Part shown: piece by piece, positions 40,091-40,679 of the stretch | How the letters are laid out: the number at the start of each line of letters is the position of its first letter | Position numbering within the stretch: the stretch's first letter is position 1 | Assembly (NCBI GenBank): GCA_016938835.1 | Contig: JAFGTW010000053.1 | Span: forward strand, 1-40,679 | Direction: 5' to 3' | Origin: Patescibacteria group bacterium | GTDB lineage: Bacteria > Patescibacteriota > Patescibacteriia > Patescibacteriales > UBA12465 | DNA length: 40,679 bases | Made by a program: the position numbers and the translations under genes | Notes under the pieces: model-generated | What the model was told of the DNA's origin: nothing | The model's database searches: none | The model's input: only the letters and a program-made list of their open reading frames with translations

Positions 40091-40112
40091 GACACCGTCA
40101 AAAGACAGTGTC
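40091..40112 (-). terminator. Terminator of the rRNA operon
   Basis: Read on the minus strand, GACACTGTC (40104-40112) pairs with GACGGTGTC (40091-40099) with one internal mismatch and a 4-base loop, followed by TTTTTGTTTTTG. It lies about 65 bases past the 5S gene. Confidence 0.75.
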
Positions 40113-40176
40113 AAAAAACTAAAATCTGAGCTCTTTCTGTAAAAGGTTTTTGATTTACCAATAAAAAAACACCATT

Positions 40177-40292
40177 GTTCCGGCGGTGACTTACTTTCCC
40201 AGGGCTCAGGCCCAAGTATCATCAGCGCTAAGAGGCTTAACTTCTGAGTTCGGGATGGGATCAGGTGTGGCCCTCTTGCTTTACCACCAGAA
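40177..40292 (-). rRNA. rrf: 5S ribosomal RNA
   Basis: On the minus strand it starts TTCTGGTGGT and ends ACCGCCGGAA, which pair as helix I. Between them are the hallmark CCACACCTGATCCCATCCCG and GAACTCAGAAGTTAAGC segments. About 116 bases. The pairing continues outside the gene (CACCAT with ATGGTG type flanks), a likely processing stalk. Ends estimated from helix I. Confidence 0.95.
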
Positions 40293-40422
40293 CGATGGTG
40301 TCTTTTTATTTGTGTTTCAGAACTCTAAAGAGTAGAAACGTTTTTTCGATGCAAATTCGCCCTAGCAATATATTAATAAATTAATACAAAGCCACGTCGA
40401 AGTATTGAAAAACAAAAGTGTG

Positions 40423-40679
<257 letters not shown>

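Overview
The window is an A+T-rich bacterial chromosome segment with short intergenic gaps and mostly housekeeping genes. It most likely comes from a member of the Candidate Phyla Radiation (Patescibacteria). The reasons are: a MurE-like ligase without the usual N-terminal domain, an archaeal-type UMP kinase, a GlmU-like protein reduced to its nucleotidyltransferase half, clusters of tRNA genes without encoded CCA, almost no Shine-Dalgarno motifs, and many CPR-style small membrane or orphan proteins. TGA is read as stop (murI, for example), so this is not one of the lineages that recode TGA. All names come from reading motifs by eye; no database search was run.

Layout. 1-10129 (minus strand): a partial Mur ligase, FtsK, then a compact run yebC > ruvC > GT5 glucan synthase > GH57 > APH-like kinase > second GT5 synthase, which looks like an alpha-glucan module. 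10237-14457 (plus): a SIS-domain protein, gpmI, a LysM/M23 peptidase and a small membrane protein, then tRNA-Ala. 14687-15676 (minus): D-Ala-D-Ala ligase. 15739-16098: an isolated, apparently highly structured transcription unit with its own promoter and terminator and no convincing protein. 16133-22017 (plus): polA, murD, murI, holA. 22119-22543: tRNA-Ile, initiator tRNA-Met, tRNA-Phe and tRNA-Pro, followed by a G+C-rich hairpin island. 22755-28113 (plus): rpsT, rpsO, a NYN-domain nuclease, pnp, rpsP, a KH protein and trmD. 28143-31911 (minus): infB, rbfA, a DHH phosphoesterase and a small orphan. 32298-35247 (plus): RNase Y after a long leader, HU, tRNA-Arg, tRNA-Met, tRNA-Lys, adk. 35304-40029 (minus): glmM-like, glmU-like, an orphan membrane-anchored protein, recA, an archaeal-type UMP kinase. 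40177-40679 (minus): 5S rRNA and the 3' end of 23S rRNA.

Themes. Cell-wall precursor genes (glmM-like, glmU-like, murI, murD, the MurE-like ligase, ddl) are scattered among replication genes (polA, holA, recA, ruvC, ftsK) and RNA-metabolism genes (pnp, RNase Y, NYN, DHH nuclease, KH protein). Promoters are easy to read: TTGNNN, usually 17 bp, then TANNAT, often with TGC directly before the -10. Two of them (polA, DHH phosphoesterase) place the start codon at the expected transcription start, which suggests leaderless mRNAs.

The strongest candidate for something undescribed is the 15.77-16.10 kb RNA. It has an enclosing helix, two crossing long-range helices that form a pseudoknot, two internal hairpins and a 14-bp terminator. 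The second most unusual signal is an initiator tRNA gene with C at position 33.
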